A stretch of 64,000 bases of DNA. Source: Sulfuricurvum sp. (GTDB lineage Bacteria; Campylobacterota; Campylobacteria; Campylobacterales; Sulfurimonadaceae). Where the stretch lies: NCBI RefSeq assembly GCF_028713855.1, contig NZ_JAQTNN010000002.1:62001-126000 (forward strand), in the 5' to 3' direction. A program made the translations under genes and the position numbers. Positions 1-9,970 of the stretch are shown one piece after another (the stretch's first letter is position 1; each line of letters opens with the position of its first letter). The notes under the pieces are model-generated. The model ran no database searches, had not been told where the DNA came from, and saw nothing but the letters and a program-made list of their open reading frames with translations.

Positions 1-145
1 AGCGTTTTTCTTTTTCTTTTTCCTTTGGACACGTGCCGCATGGCCGGATGTCCGACCTGACCAATTGATGTGGTTGTGTTGGAAAGTTTTAATGCCGATT
101 GCGGTGCTCAACGTGGTTGTCACCGGCATCGTGATGATGTTCTAA
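1..145 (+). CDS. nuoH: NADH-quinone oxidoreductase subunit H, C-terminal fragment
   Basis: This is the 3' end of a gene cut by the left edge of the window. Reading from base 2, it gives 47 codons rich in Phe, Leu and Val, with a WTRAAWPDVRPDQLM segment and a last hydrophobic helix ending in VMMF, then TAA at 143-145. The RxxxPRxRxDQLM-like loop before the final helix is typical of NuoH, the membrane subunit of complex I that helps form the quinone site. The next gene, nuoI, starts 12 bases later behind the Shine-Dalgarno sequence AAGGAGG (144-150), which is the usual nuoH-nuoI order. Only the last fifth or less of the protein is visible. Confidence 0.88.
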   Translation, partial: AFFFFFFLWTRAAWPDVRPDQLMWLCWKVLMPIAVLNVVVTGIVMMF

Positions 146-157
146 GGAGGTTGTGCG

Positions 158-781
158 ATGCATCATGAAGAAGTATTTACAGACCGAAACGTAAGTGAAC
201 ATAGCGCTTATTATTACGTCGATATCGAAACCTATCCGACTACCGGATGGGATAAATTTAAACAGGCGCTCAAACGTGCCGTACGAGGCGAATTGTTTGT
301 GGGCTTGTGGGTTGTTATGCGTGAGATGATCAAATTTGATATCCATACCGTTCAATACCCGAAAGAGAAACTCCCGATCGGTCCTCGCTACCGTGCGGTT
401 CATAAACTGCTTCGTCTGTGGGAGTCGGGATATGAACGTTGTATTGGATGCGGATTGTGTGAAAAAATCTGTATCTCTGATTGTATCCGTATGGATACCC
501 GTATCGATGAGAACAGCCGTAAAGAAGTTACCGAGTATAGTATCAATCTTGGGCGTTGTATCTTCTGCGGATATTGTGCGGAAGTGTGTCCGGAATTGGC
601 TATCGTTCACGGTGGACGTTATGAAAACGGCTCTGAACAGCGTGCCCATTTCGTCATCAAAGATGACATGCTTACTCCGCTTGATCTTCTTAAAGCGGGT
701 GAACAATCAGAGTACCCAGGCTTCGGAGCCATCATCCCAGGAAGCGACGCGTCGGTCAAAAAGACCCCGTTGGCGTATTAA
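158..781 (+). CDS. nuoI: NADH-quinone oxidoreductase subunit I (2x[4Fe-4S])
   Basis: This 207-residue protein is the ferredoxin-like subunit that carries clusters N6a and N6b in the arm joining the peripheral and membrane parts of complex I. Two CxxCxxCxxxC motifs are visible: Cys95, 98, 101, 105 and Cys134, 137, 140, 144. The ATG lies 8 bases behind a strong AAGGAGG. It sits between nuoH and nuoJ in an uninterrupted operon running to nuoN. The N-terminal 60 residues, with a short amphipathic helix, are longer than in E. coli NuoI but normal for Campylobacterota. Identification is secure from motif, length and position. Confidence 0.96.
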   Translation: MHHEEVFTDRNVSEHSAYYYVDIETYPTTGWDKFKQALKRAVRGELFVGLWVVMREMIKFDIHTVQYPKEKLPIGPRYRAVHKLLRLWESGYERCIGCGLCEKICISDCIRMDTRIDENSRKEVTEYSINLGRCIFCGYCAEVCPELAIVHGGRYENGSEQRAHFVIKDDMLTPLDLLKAGEQSEYPGFGAIIPGSDASVKKTPLAY

Positions 782-790
782 GGAGTAGGA

Positions 791-1369
791 ATGTTTGAAG
801 CAATTGCTTTTTATCTGTTTGCGGCGCTCACAATCGTGATGTTTACCATCACGGTAATGACGAGTCAAGCGCTTTATGCGATTACCGCAATGGCAGCTGG
901 GATGATTTTCATCTCGGCGTTTTTCTTTATTTTGGGAGCCGACTTTTTGGGTGCTATCCAAATCATCGTCTATACCGGAGCCGTTATGGCGCTTTATGCG
1001 TTTGGTATGATGTTTTTTGATACGACGCGTAACGTGGTAGAAAAACGAACCAACCCTCAAATCGTATTTGTATTGGGCGTATTGGCAGCCGTTATGGTAG
1101 TCGCTATCTTCGTTGCACCGATCGTATCGAATAATATTCAAGCGCTTTATCCGATTGATGCGGCAATCGGCAACACGCAAGCGATCGGTATGGTGCTCTT
1201 TACCAAATACCTTGTCCCTTTTGAGTTGGCAGCGGTTATGCTTCTGGTTGCAATGATCGGCGGAATCGTTTTAGCCGGCAAGAAAATGGATAAATCGTTG
1301 ACATTGATGGCCGAAGAAGATATCGGCTCAATGGATGACAGTATTGAACCACAAGCGGGGGGGCACTAA
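791..1369 (+). CDS. nuoJ: NADH-quinone oxidoreductase subunit J
   Basis: The 192-residue protein has about five hydrophobic helices, including the conserved third-helix segment IQIIVYTGAVMALYAFGMM near residues 56-75. In complex I this helix holds a pi-bulge and belongs to the central proton path. The start is an ATG with AAGGAG upstream (780-785). The stop codon overlaps the ATG of nuoK (TAATG), so the two are probably translationally coupled. The polar C-terminal tail ends in a short Gly-rich stretch. Position between nuoI and nuoK confirms the call. Confidence 0.95.
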   Translation: MFEAIAFYLFAALTIVMFTITVMTSQALYAITAMAAGMIFISAFFFILGADFLGAIQIIVYTGAVMALYAFGMMFFDTTRNVVEKRTNPQIVFVLGVLAAVMVVAIFVAPIVSNNIQALYPIDAAIGNTQAIGMVLFTKYLVPFELAAVMLLVAMIGGIVLAGKKMDKSLTLMAEEDIGSMDDSIEPQAGGH

Positions 1370-1674
1370 TGGAAATCACACTGACCCATTATCTTGTTTT
1401 ATCAAGTGTTTTGTTCGCGATCGGATTGATCGGGGTTATGCGCCGTAAAAATCTTTTAATGCTCTTTTTTGCAACGGAGATTTTACTCAATGCGACGAAT
1501 GTTGCATTTGCGGCGATTTCGCATTATATGGGCGATCTCAGCGGTCAAATGTTCGCGTTTTTTATTATCGCGATTGCGGCGTCTGAAGTGGCGATCGGCT
1601 TGGGTCTTCTCATCGTATGGTACAAACGTACCGGTAAGATCGATCTAGATCAAATGAATTCAATGCGAGGATAG
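1369..1674 (+). CDS. nuoK: NADH-quinone oxidoreductase subunit K
   Basis: At 101 residues with three transmembrane helices this matches NuoK, the small MrpC-like antiporter-related subunit. Conserved acidic residues within the membrane are visible, in LFFATEILLNATN (helix 2) and IAASEVAIGLGLLI (helix 3), as needed for proton translocation. Its ATG overlaps the nuoJ stop by one base. nuoL begins four bases after its own stop. There is nothing unusual in length or motifs. Confidence 0.96.
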   Translation: MEITLTHYLVLSSVLFAIGLIGVMRRKNLLMLFFATEILLNATNVAFAAISHYMGDLSGQMFAFFIIAIAASEVAIGLGLLIVWYKRTGKIDLDQMNSMRG

Positions 1675-1677
1675 TCT

Positions 1678-3564
1678 ATGGAACTTTATTTATATATTGC
1701 ACTCTTCGCTCCGTTGGTTGGGTCATTGTTTTCGGCATTGTTCGGTATGACACCTAAAACGTATCTCACAGGATATATTGCCTCAGGGTTACTGTTTACC
1801 TCGTTTGTGAGCAGTGCGATTTTGCTCACTTACGTTATGGGCGGCCATACGGTTCACGTTGAGATGATGACATGGATGGCGACGGGTGATCTTTACATTC
1901 CGTTTGGGTTTGTTGTCGATCAGGTCAGTGTCGTCATGATGATGGTCGTAACGATCGTTTCAACCGTTGTTCATATCTATTCTGTCGGATATATGGATCA
2001 TGACAAAGGGTTCAACCGTTTCTTCGCATGGCTTTCAGCATTCGTTTTCTCGATGATGGTGCTTGTCATGAGTGATAACTTTGCAGGGCTTTTCATAGGA
2101 TGGGAAGGGGTCGGACTTTGTTCATGGGGACTTATCGGATTCTGGTACCACAAAGAATCGGCAACATGGGCAGCAAATGAAGCGTTCATTATGAACCGTA
2201 TCGCCGACCTTGGGATGTTAATCGGTATTTTCATGCTTTACTGGAATGTTGGGTCTCTCCAATACGATGTTGTGTTTGCAGAAATCGGTAATCTTCCAAT
2301 CGTCATTATCACATGGATCGGTATTTTCCTCTTCATTGGTGCTATGGGTAAATCGGCGCAATTTCCGTTGCATACATGGCTTGCCGATGCGATGGAAGGT
2401 CCTACTCCGGTATCGGCATTGATCCATGCAGCTACCATGGTTACGGCCGGGGTCTATTTGGTCGTTCGTGCTAACCCAATTTACGATTTGATCCCGAATG
2501 TCGGACTCTTTATCGCGAGTCTCGGTGCATTTGTTGCTTTGTTTGCGGCATCAATGGCATTGGTTAACCGTGATATGAAACGTATCATTGCGTATTCAAC
2601 TCTTTCACAACTGGGATACATGTTCGTTGCCGCAGGTTTGGGTGCGTACTGGGTAGCGTTGTTCCACCTAATGGCGCATGCATTTTTCAAAGCTCTTTTA
2701 TTCCTTGGGGCAGGTAACGTCATGCATGCAATGCATGATGAACTCGATCCATTCAAAATGGGTGGACTGCGTAAAGTGATGAAAGGGACATTTATCATGA
2801 TGACCCTTGCATCCGTTGCGTTAGCGGGTATCTACCCATTCGCAGGGTTCTTCTCTAAAGATTTGATCTTGGAAGTCGGATTTGTTGAACATCACTATGT
2901 TATCTATACGGTATTGTTGTTGACTGCCGGTTTGACCGCATTCTATTCCTTCCGTCTTGTCGCTTTGATTTTCCACGGGGAAGAACGCTATAAACTTTTC
3001 GGTATCCATCCGCACGAAGCCTATAAATTTATGTTGGTGGCAATGTCTCCGTTGCTTTTGTTGGCGATGATTGCAGGTTCATTTAAAATGACCTATTACC
3101 AATTGGTCATCAATCTCCTTCCATCGACACAGTATCATGTTCATAATGAAGTGACTTTCTGGATCATGACGATTGGAACACAGCTTTTTGTTATGGCTGC
3201 TATTTTGTTTGCGTATAAAAAATACAGTAATTGGAACAGTGTGCCGGATGGCAGCTCTAAAATGGAAAATAGTTTTGGCTATAAATTGCTGTGGAACCAA
3301 TATTATATTCCGAAATTTTACGAGGAAGTTTTCTCAAAACCGTATTTGGAACTTTCGAAAATTGCCTGGAAACAGATTGATCTTAAAATTGTTGATGCGA
3401 CGGTAGATATGATTGCCAACGCTATTTACAAAACGGGTGAAAATACACGTGATATCCAAAACGGCAATCTCTCGACGATGCTTCGTTGGATGGTATTCGG
3501 TTTAATTGTCTTATTGGCACTTGCCGTCGCCTTTACCGTCGGATACAACGCGGTTAGCGCTTAA
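1678..3564 (+). CDS. nuoL: NADH-quinone oxidoreductase subunit L
   Basis: This 628-residue antiporter-like membrane subunit is the outermost proton pump of complex I. The core motifs are seen: GWEGVGLCSWGLIGFW near residue 140 with the pump glutamate, FPLHTWLADAMEGPTPVSALIHAATMV split across residues 225-255, and the discontinuous-helix region SQLGYMFVAAG near residue 315. The C-terminal extension (about residues 490-628) corresponds to the lateral helix that runs along the membrane arm in NuoL. It is followed after 6 bases by nuoM. Confidence 0.97.
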   Translation: MELYLYIALFAPLVGSLFSALFGMTPKTYLTGYIASGLLFTSFVSSAILLTYVMGGHTVHVEMMTWMATGDLYIPFGFVVDQVSVVMMMVVTIVSTVVHIYSVGYMDHDKGFNRFFAWLSAFVFSMMVLVMSDNFAGLFIGWEGVGLCSWGLIGFWYHKESATWAANEAFIMNRIADLGMLIGIFMLYWNVGSLQYDVVFAEIGNLPIVIITWIGIFLFIGAMGKSAQFPLHTWLADAMEGPTPVSALIHAATMVTAGVYLVVRANPIYDLIPNVGLFIASLGAFVALFAASMALVNRDMKRIIAYSTLSQLGYMFVAAGLGAYWVALFHLMAHAFFKALLFLGAGNVMHAMHDELDPFKMGGLRKVMKGTFIMMTLASVALAGIYPFAGFFSKDLILEVGFVEHHYVIYTVLLLTAGLTAFYSFRLVALIFHGEERYKLFGIHPHEAYKFMLVAMSPLLLLAMIAGSFKMTYYQLVINLLPSTQYHVHNEVTFWIMTIGTQLFVMAAILFAYKKYSNWNSVPDGSSKMENSFGYKLLWNQYYIPKFYEEVFSKPYLELSKIAWKQIDLKIVDATVDMIANAIYKTGENTRDIQNGNLSTMLRWMVFGLIVLLALAVAFTVGYNAVSA

Positions 3565-3570
3565 GGAGTA

Positions 3571-5121
3571 ATGATGATAGATCATATTTTAACACTTTTA
3601 ATTTTCTTCCCGGCGTTGGCTGCAATGCTCGGATTTGTCGTCACAAAAGATAGCATGAGAGCCTACGGTATTGCCGTGGCTTTTATCGAGTTTATTCTCT
3701 CTTTATGGTTGTGGTATGCCTATGACCCGATGGTTTCAGGAATGCAGTTTATGGAATCTATGCCGTTGATTCCGGCGTTTGGTATTAATTACCTGCTTGG
3801 TGTGGACGGTATTTCACTCTTTATCATTATTTTGTCGACGTTTTTTACGTTGCTGGGGATCGGGTCATTAACTGAAACGCGTCATGTAAAAAATCTTATC
3901 ATCACGCTTTTGTTTCTTGAGATGACGATGGTGGGCGTATTTGCGGCATTGGATGCTATTGTGTTCTATGTTTTCTGGGAACTCTCTCTCGTTCCGATGT
4001 TATACATCATCGGTGCATGGGGCGGACCGCTGCGTATTTACGCATCAATCAAATTTTTCCTTTATACCTTTACCGGTTCGTTAGTCATGCTCGTCGGTAT
4101 GCTTTTTATGGCGTATTTTTATTACCAAGCGACAGGTCAATGGAGTTTCTCAATCCTTGAGTGGTACCGTTTGATTTTGCCGGAGAACTTCCAGTTGTGG
4201 CTGTTCGCGGCATTTTTCATCGGATTTGCGATCAAAGTTCCGATGTTTCCGTTTCATACATGGTTGCCATACGCACATGGTCAAGCACCGACTATCGGTT
4301 CGGTGATCTTGGCGGCAATTTTGCTTAAAATGGGAACGTACGCGTTTGTCCGTTTCTCATTGCCGTTGTTCCCGGATGCATCGGTATTTTTTATGTTTCC
4401 GATCGCCATTATTGCTATTATTATGATTATATACACAGCAATGGTTGCTTATGCGCAAGAGGACATTAAACAAGTCGTTGCGTACAGCTCCGTCTCACAC
4501 ATGGGGGTTATTATCCTCGGTACATTTGCATTGAACGTTGAAGGTGTCAGCGGTTCGGTATTTTTAATGTTGGCACATGGGGTCGTATCGGGGGCACTGT
4601 TCTTACTTGTCGGTGTTATTTACGACCGACGTCATACGAAATTGATGTCTGAATTTGGTGGTCTTGCGTCTGTTATGCCGCGTTATGCGACCATTTTTGG
4701 GATCATGATGATGGCATCTGTAGGGTTGCCGCTTACGATTAACTTCGTAGGAGAGTTTTTGAGTCTGCTCGGTTTTTACAAACAGTCTCATATGCTGACG
4801 CTTACAGCCGGAGTTGCGATTATTGTTGGCGCTATCTATATGCTATCTGCGTATAAAAAAGCATTTTTCGGTACCGTAACGAACGAAGAAAACAGAAATC
4901 TAAAAGACGTTAACAAAACTGAGCTATTTGGTCTTATCCCTCTTGTTATCGTTGCTATTTGGTTAGGGGTTTACCCTAAACCGGTGTTGGGTCCGATCAA
5001 CAACAGTGTTGAGTCGATTATACAGTTGATGCACGATAAAGCTCAAAGCCCTGAAGCGAAAGAACGTATCCCTAATCTTTCGGAATCGAAAAAGATTATT
5101 TCTATGAAGGAGGCGAACTAA
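3571..5121 (+). CDS. nuoM: NADH-quinone oxidoreductase subunit M
   Basis: This 516-residue antiporter-like subunit forms the middle proton channel of complex I. Diagnostic segments are [21 protein letters not shown] near residues 131-150 (with the key glutamate), [20 protein letters not shown] near 225-245, and [15 protein letters not shown] near 305. It starts at ATG 3571 after AAGGAG (3564-3569). The stop codon overlaps the ATG of nuoN. The C-terminal 40 residues are hydrophilic and charged, giving a cytoplasmic tail. Confidence 0.97.
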   Translation: MMIDHILTLLIFFPALAAMLGFVVTKDSMRAYGIAVAFIEFILSLWLWYAYDPMVSGMQFMESMPLIPAFGINYLLGVDGISLFIIILSTFFTLLGIGSLTETRHVKNLIITLLFLEMTMVGVFAALDAIVFYVFWELSLVPMLYIIGAWGGPLRIYASIKFFLYTFTGSLVMLVGMLFMAYFYYQATGQWSFSILEWYRLILPENFQLWLFAAFFIGFAIKVPMFPFHTWLPYAHGQAPTIGSVILAAILLKMGTYAFVRFSLPLFPDASVFFMFPIAIIAIIMIIYTAMVAYAQEDIKQVVAYSSVSHMGVIILGTFALNVEGVSGSVFLMLAHGVVSGALFLLVGVIYDRRHTKLMSEFGGLASVMPRYATIFGIMMMASVGLPLTINFVGEFLSLLGFYKQSHMLTLTAGVAIIVGAIYMLSAYKKAFFGTVTNEENRNLKDVNKTELFGLIPLVIVAIWLGVYPKPVLGPINNSVESIIQLMHDKAQSPEAKERIPNLSESKKIISMKEAN

Positions 5122-6626
5122 TGTTAGAGCCGATTCATGTTTCGCTTGCGTCGCTTAATTTAGCGACTTTAGCTCCGATGCTTATTGCAATAGTCGGTGC
5201 GTTAACTATTTTAGTAATCGATCTGGTAAAAGGAGGGCTGCACAAGTCATTGTACGTTATGGTCAGCCTTTTGTTCTTACTGTTGGATTTAGGATCGTTG
5301 GTTGATTTTGCCGGCGTATTTCTTAAAAATGGAACGGTACTTGGGTTCTTTGATGTTATGTTGATGGATGGAATTGCCATTCTTGCGCAGATCATTATTG
5401 TTGTAGGTTCGATGCTCTTCATCCCGTTGGCATTGACGTCCAAACGTTTCCATGAGTATAACTATCCGGAATACTTTGCCCTTTTCTTGTTTATGATAGC
5501 AGGTTTCCAATTTATGGTTGCGACCGATAATCTTATTTTGATTTTCATCGGACTTGAGACAGCTTCACTGGCCCTTTATACCCTTATAGCGTTGCACAAC
5601 CGTTCTAAATCATTTGAAGCTGCGGTCAAATATTTCACGATGGGTGCTTTGGCAGCAGGGTTCTTTGCATTCGGTTCAATGATATTTTATGCGATCAGCG
5701 GTTCGGTAGAGATCAATCAGATCGCAACGGTATTGGCGGAAGATCATTACAGTAATATCGGGTACGTTTTGATCGGTGTCACGTTTATGATTGCCGCGAT
5801 CGGATTCAAAATATCGATGGTGCCGTTTCATACATGGACACCTGATGTATACGAAGGTTCATCCGCCGCATTAGCGGGTTATATGTCGATCGTTCCGAAA
5901 ATCGCAGGCTTTGTCGTCGCAATGCGATTGTTTGAATTTATGGTACACAGCGGAGTCGTATGGCTTCAAGTGATTCTCTATATCGGCGTTGTTGTTACGA
6001 TGACGGCATCGAATATTTGGGCATTGGTTCAAAGTGATGTCAAACGGATGTTGGCATACAGTTCGATTTCTCATGCCGGTTTTGTTATGGCAGCGATTTT
6101 GATCGGTACGACACAATCCAATACGGGTCTCTTTTTGTATTGGGCGTTGTTTAGCTTTACCAATCTTGGTGCCTTTACCATGTTATGGGTCAATCGACAG
6201 AAAAACCTCCTTCCGGGGCAAAGTTCGGATCATCCGTACGAGAAGTTCTCAGGAATGGTTAAAACCATGCCAATGGGTGCGGTAATGATGGGGCTCTTTA
6301 TGCTTTCTCTTGCCGGTATTCCTCCCTTTGGTCTGTTCTGGGGTAAATTGTACATGATCGGTTCGGCCGTCAGTGCAGGATATACCGGATTGGCTCTTAT
6401 TATGGCGCTTAACTCGGCGATTGCTGGGTATTATTATTTAAAACTTATCGTCTTTATGTTTATGAAAGACCCGATGGTAGGGTATGAAAAGTTTTATTTC
6501 ATGAATGCATCGCTTTCACTGAAAACCATTATCGGAATTGCGGTAGTCGGAACTATCTTTGCCGTATTTGCCGTCAACCCTTTGTTGAAAGTTATCACTC
6601 TATTCGTGTATAATAGCGGCTATTAA
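5121..6626 (+). CDS. nuoN: NADH-quinone oxidoreductase subunit N
   Basis: This 501-residue protein is the third antiporter-like subunit of complex I. Motifs include [19 protein letters not shown] near residue 140 (with the membrane glutamate), [18 protein letters not shown] near 235, and [15 protein letters not shown] near 310. The ATG overlaps the nuoM stop, and an AAGGAGG lies just upstream at 5107-5113. It closes the nuo operon. The next gene on the same strand, pflA, begins 30 bases later with no obvious terminator between them, so co-transcription is likely. Confidence 0.97.
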   Translation: MLEPIHVSLASLNLATLAPMLIAIVGALTILVIDLVKGGLHKSLYVMVSLLFLLLDLGSLVDFAGVFLKNGTVLGFFDVMLMDGIAILAQIIIVVGSMLFIPLALTSKRFHEYNYPEYFALFLFMIAGFQFMVATDNLILIFIGLETASLALYTLIALHNRSKSFEAAVKYFTMGALAAGFFAFGSMIFYAISGSVEINQIATVLAEDHYSNIGYVLIGVTFMIAAIGFKISMVPFHTWTPDVYEGSSAALAGYMSIVPKIAGFVVAMRLFEFMVHSGVVWLQVILYIGVVVTMTASNIWALVQSDVKRMLAYSSISHAGFVMAAILIGTTQSNTGLFLYWALFSFTNLGAFTMLWVNRQKNLLPGQSSDHPYEKFSGMVKTMPMGAVMMGLFMLSLAGIPPFGLFWGKLYMIGSAVSAGYTGLALIMALNSAIAGYYYLKLIVFMFMKDPMVGYEKFYFMNASLSLKTIIGIAVVGTIFAVFAVNPLLKVITLFVYNSGY

Positions 6627-6656
6627 TCCTTATTATGAGGAAATAAAGGGGAAGGT

Positions 6657-9014
6657 TTGAGATACTGGATTGCTCTGTGCCTCTGGTTTCCCCTGTACGC
6701 TATGGAACTATCCATACAAAGCGGAAAAGAGGAGGGGGAGAAATTTAGTATCCTTCACCTTCAAAATGCCACCCCTTTCAGTTGTGAAGCAACGAACAAT
6801 GAGTTTGGTGAAACGCGACGCATCGATTGCCGCTTGCCAAGAGTCCCCTCTAAATCTTTTTCTCCGATCAATAATACGCATCTGAATGTCATTGGTGTAC
6901 CCACAGCACAGGGTTATACGATTACGATTACTCCTAAAGCGAAAATGAAACTTATTCCGCTTGCCTTTGACCTTTCCAAAGAGACAGAAACTTTTCAGGG
7001 AAGTATCCGAAGTACAAAACATTGGAGTGTCGTAGGATATACACAAACCCTCCCATTGCTCGCTATCCAACCCCCTTCTTCATCCGCGATCAACTTTCCC
7101 GTAAAAATCAACAAAGATATCCGCCCTTTTGTCGGCGGGCTTGACCTCAAGGGAAACCCTATAAAAATCGCTCGGGTTCAAGATGTCACCGATTATATGG
7201 AGATGAAAAAAGCATATGAGGCGAAGAAGTACGAGAAAGTTCTTGATCTTAGTACCAATGCACTCAAAAACTATCCTAAAACAGTATTTAAAAATGAATT
7301 ACTGCTGTATCAAATCCGTGCACTGCATCACGAAGAAGAGTCCGAAAAACTAATCGAAGTCGCCAAACAATTTTTACGTGATTATTCTTCGGATCCGAGT
7401 GTCGCCGAGGTATTGGCATACATCGCCAATTCCTATGGAAAACTTGGACAGAGTATAGATGCGGATTACTTTTTTGACCGTCTTTTTGATGAACAATCCG
7501 ACAGTCCGTTTGCATCATTAGGAATGGTTTATAAAGCTGAACAATTGGAAAGTACGGGAGATCTTAAAAAAGCGGTACAGTTTTATCAAAAAGCCCTTGG
7601 AAGCAGCAAGGATGTAGCCATCGCTTCACAAGCTGCCTTTAAACTTGCCCAAATCGAATTGAACAATAATAATGCGAAAAAAGCGGCACTGTATATCGAT
7701 AAAATCGCATCGGCCAATCCGAATTATTTTGCTGAAGTGCGCGATAATGCCATGGCGATGGCAGAAGTCTTTTTTGATAAGAATGATCCAAAAACCGCAG
7801 CGCGTATTTCGGAAGGGCTTATCAATGCAACCGAAAAAAACTCTCCCGATCATGAGATAATACTGAAAAATCTTGGACTTGAGCTGGCTAAAGCCAACAA
7901 ACGGACGGAAGCGCTCAAACGTTTTAATGAATATTTGGATACCTATAAATACGGTGAGTTTATCGAAGAGGTACGTCGAGCCAAAGATGGCCTATTTTTC
8001 GATGAGGGAGATAAAAATACGACCGGAGAGATCAAAAAATACAATGAATTGATTGAACGTTATGGCAATGACAGCGTAGGACGAAAAGCCCTTTATAAAA
8101 AGGCACAGCTCCTCTTTAAAGATCAAAAGTATCAAGATATATTGGACATGGAAAGTGAGTTATACCGTTTGGAATCCTCCGAGTATCCTGAAACCACGGC
8201 CATGATCACAAAAAGTGCAATCGGTTTGGAAAAAGCACGTCTTAAAGAGGGAAAATGTGTCGAAGCGATGACGCTTCAGCGTATGTATAAAATACGGCTC
8301 CTTAGTGAATGGGATGAATATCTTTTTAACTGTGCACTCAAAACGACACAGTACGCCGCAGCCAAAAAAATAGCTCAAAGCCATTTGAAATCCAAATCGA
8401 TAGCGCAACGGCAAATTTGGTTATATCGGATAGTGAAAACACAGTTTGGTCTGGGTGAGTACAAAGAGGCGATAAAAGGGGGTAATGAACTCATTACCCT
8501 GCTGGGGGCAGAAAAAAATCCGCCGTTGAATGATATCTACAGAACAATGTTTGATGCCGCACAGCGTGTAGGTGACGCAGATGGGATGATCCGCTATATC
8601 AAAGCGGTTGAGGGAGCATTCGTAAACGATTTTAAAGACATCGAACGTTATACCCAAATGGTGAGCTTGGGACTTAACCGCAAAGATGAAGGAATAGTGC
8701 AAACGTATGCGTCTAAAGTAGCAGCGCTGCAGGAGCGAACCAAAACTTATACGCAAAGTCCGTACATCGAATTCACTCTGGCTCAATCGTACCAAAATTT
8801 GGGAAAAGACACTGCGGCATTAACGGTTCTTAAAACATTGAACAAACAAAAACTCAACACTGAAAAACGTTCCCGTCAACAATACCTGATCGGTGCGATT
8901 GAACAAAAATTAGGGCATAAACGTGAAGCACGTGATGCCTTTAATGCAAGTATCAAAGCGGATAAAAATTCCGCGTGGGGGAAACTGGCTAAAGATGCAT
9001 CGGGGCTATTGTAG
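6657..9014 (+). CDS. pflA: Flagellar motor scaffold protein PflA (periplasmic TPR protein)
   Basis: This 785-residue protein starts at a TTG with GGGGAAGG immediately upstream (6649-6655). An N-terminal signal peptide (about residues 1-16, ending in PLYA) is followed by a beta-rich region to about residue 170. A long array of degenerate TPR helices covers roughly residues 185-780. In Campylobacter jejuni the gene just after nuoN is pflA (Cj1565c), a protein of nearly the same length. There PflA is a periplasmic spoke of the flagellar motor scaffold that helps recruit stator units. The call rests on synteny, length and architecture; overall sequence identity could not be measured. Its 3' end overlaps the convergent miaA by 9 bases. 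Confidence 0.85.
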   Translation: MRYWIALCLWFPLYAMELSIQSGKEEGEKFSILHLQNATPFSCEATNNEFGETRRIDCRLPRVPSKSFSPINNTHLNVIGVPTAQGYTITITPKAKMKLIPLAFDLSKETETFQGSIRSTKHWSVVGYTQTLPLLAIQPPSSSAINFPVKINKDIRPFVGGLDLKGNPIKIARVQDVTDYMEMKKAYEAKKYEKVLDLSTNALKNYPKTVFKNELLLYQIRALHHEEESEKLIEVAKQFLRDYSSDPSVAEVLAYIANSYGKLGQSIDADYFFDRLFDEQSDSPFASLGMVYKAEQLESTGDLKKAVQFYQKALGSSKDVAIASQAAFKLAQIELNNNNAKKAALYIDKIASANPNYFAEVRDNAMAMAEVFFDKNDPKTAARISEGLINATEKNSPDHEIILKNLGLELAKANKRTEALKRFNEYLDTYKYGEFIEEVRRAKDGLFFDEGDKNTTGEIKKYNELIERYGNDSVGRKALYKKAQLLFKDQKYQDILDMESELYRLESSEYPETTAMITKSAIGLEKARLKEGKCVEAMTLQRMYKIRLLSEWDEYLFNCALKTTQYAAAKKIAQSHLKSKSIAQRQIWLYRIVKTQFGLGEYKEAIKGGNELITLLGAEKNPPLNDIYRTMFDAAQRVGDADGMIRYIKAVEGAFVNDFKDIERYTQMVSLGLNRKDEGIVQTYASKVAALQERTKTYTQSPYIEFTLAQSYQNLGKDTAALTVLKTLNKQKLNTEKRSRQQYLIGAIEQKLGHKREARDAFNASIKADKNSAWGKLAKDASGLL

Positions 9015-9902
9015 GAGTATTGCTTCGGCGTTGGCTCTTATCTTATCTACCTCACCGCTTCCGTTTAGACTAAACTGATTGGCGTTAAACGTTTGCTGAC
9101 GTTTGGCGAGTTGCGCCGTATGGGTTGTAATGGTCTCGATCAGTTCACTTTTGGTTATTTTCCCGTCTAAAAACTCCAGCGTTTCGAGTATACCGATTGA
9201 TTTCATACTGTTGGGAACTCTCCCGTAAAGCCGTTCAAGTTCTGCGACTTCATCGATCAGTCCCATACGAATCATCTTGTTTGTCCGAAGGGCTATGCGT
9301 TCACGTAAAACCGCTCTGTCTATTTTGAGTTCGAAGACGGGACATTTCGTGATAATCGGCTGAGGCAGATGAGTACGAAACCATTCAGATGGGGGGATAT
9401 TCGTTTCAAGATAGAGCAGAAGCATCTTTTCGATCCGATAGGAGTCGCTGGGAGTAATTTTCCCCATATAGAGAGGATCAATAGCCTTGAGCATCGTATG
9501 GCATGCAGAGAGGTCTGTGAGCATACTGTTAGCACGTGCAATCGTGTCAGGAGAATATTCCGGGATTTTTGAGAGACCATCTATCATACTTTTTAGATAA
9601 AAACTGCTTCCGCCGACGATAATGAGGTTTTTTTTATCTTGTACTGCCTTGTCTCGAATACGGTTGTATTCATCGATAAAGGTTATGACACTGGCATTTT
9701 CATCAGGATATAGCCGATTGATTCCGAAATGTTCCACAAGACTTAGTTCTGATGAAGTAGGTTTGGCGGAAGCAATATCGATCTCTTTGTAAATGCTGAG
9801 CGAATCGATCGATAATATAAGAGCATTATAGTTTAGTGCGAGTTCAAGAGCAAGATCACTTTTCCCCGAAGCAGTGGAACCGATAAGCGCTATTTGTTTC
9901 AT
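9006..9902 (-). CDS. miaA: tRNA dimethylallyltransferase
   Basis: MiaA transfers the dimethylallyl group of DMAPP to N6 of A37 in tRNAs reading UNN codons. The modified base is the substrate of MiaB, also encoded in this window. The P-loop GSTASGKS is at residues 8-15, followed by SIDSLSIYKEIDIASAKPT (the DSxQxY-like substrate motif), and KRQQTFNANQF lies near residue 265. Length 298 is normal. A TATAAT on the minus strand (9915-9910) lies only 7 bases before the start codon, and no ribosome binding site fits between them. Confidence 0.95.
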   Translation of the reverse strand: MKQIALIGSTASGKSDLALELALNYNALILSIDSLSIYKEIDIASAKPTSSELSLVEHFGINRLYPDENASVITFIDEYNRIRDKAVQDKKNLIIVGGSSFYLKSMIDGLSKIPEYSPDTIARANSMLTDLSACHTMLKAIDPLYMGKITPSDSYRIEKMLLLYLETNIPPSEWFRTHLPQPIITKCPVFELKIDRAVLRERIALRTNKMIRMGLIDEVAELERLYGRVPNSMKSIGILETLEFLDGKITKSELIETITTHTAQLAKRQQTFNANQFSLNGSGEVDKIRANAEAILLQ

Positions 9903-9909
9903 TGATGAT

Positions 9910-9941
9910 ATTATACCCTCAAAGAGAAATTACGATAAAAT
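9910..9941. promoter_or_regulatory. Divergent -10 elements for miaA and mqnP
   Basis: The short gap between the divergent genes holds a perfect minus-strand TATAAT (9915-9910) facing miaA and a plus-strand TAAAAT (9936-9941) facing mqnP. No strong -35 hexamers are seen, which is common for sigma-70 promoters in Campylobacterota. The miaA element would place transcription start at or within a base or two of the ATG. Confidence 0.55.
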
Positions 9942-9970
9942 AAATAGACTTCATTTATCAAAGGCTAAGA

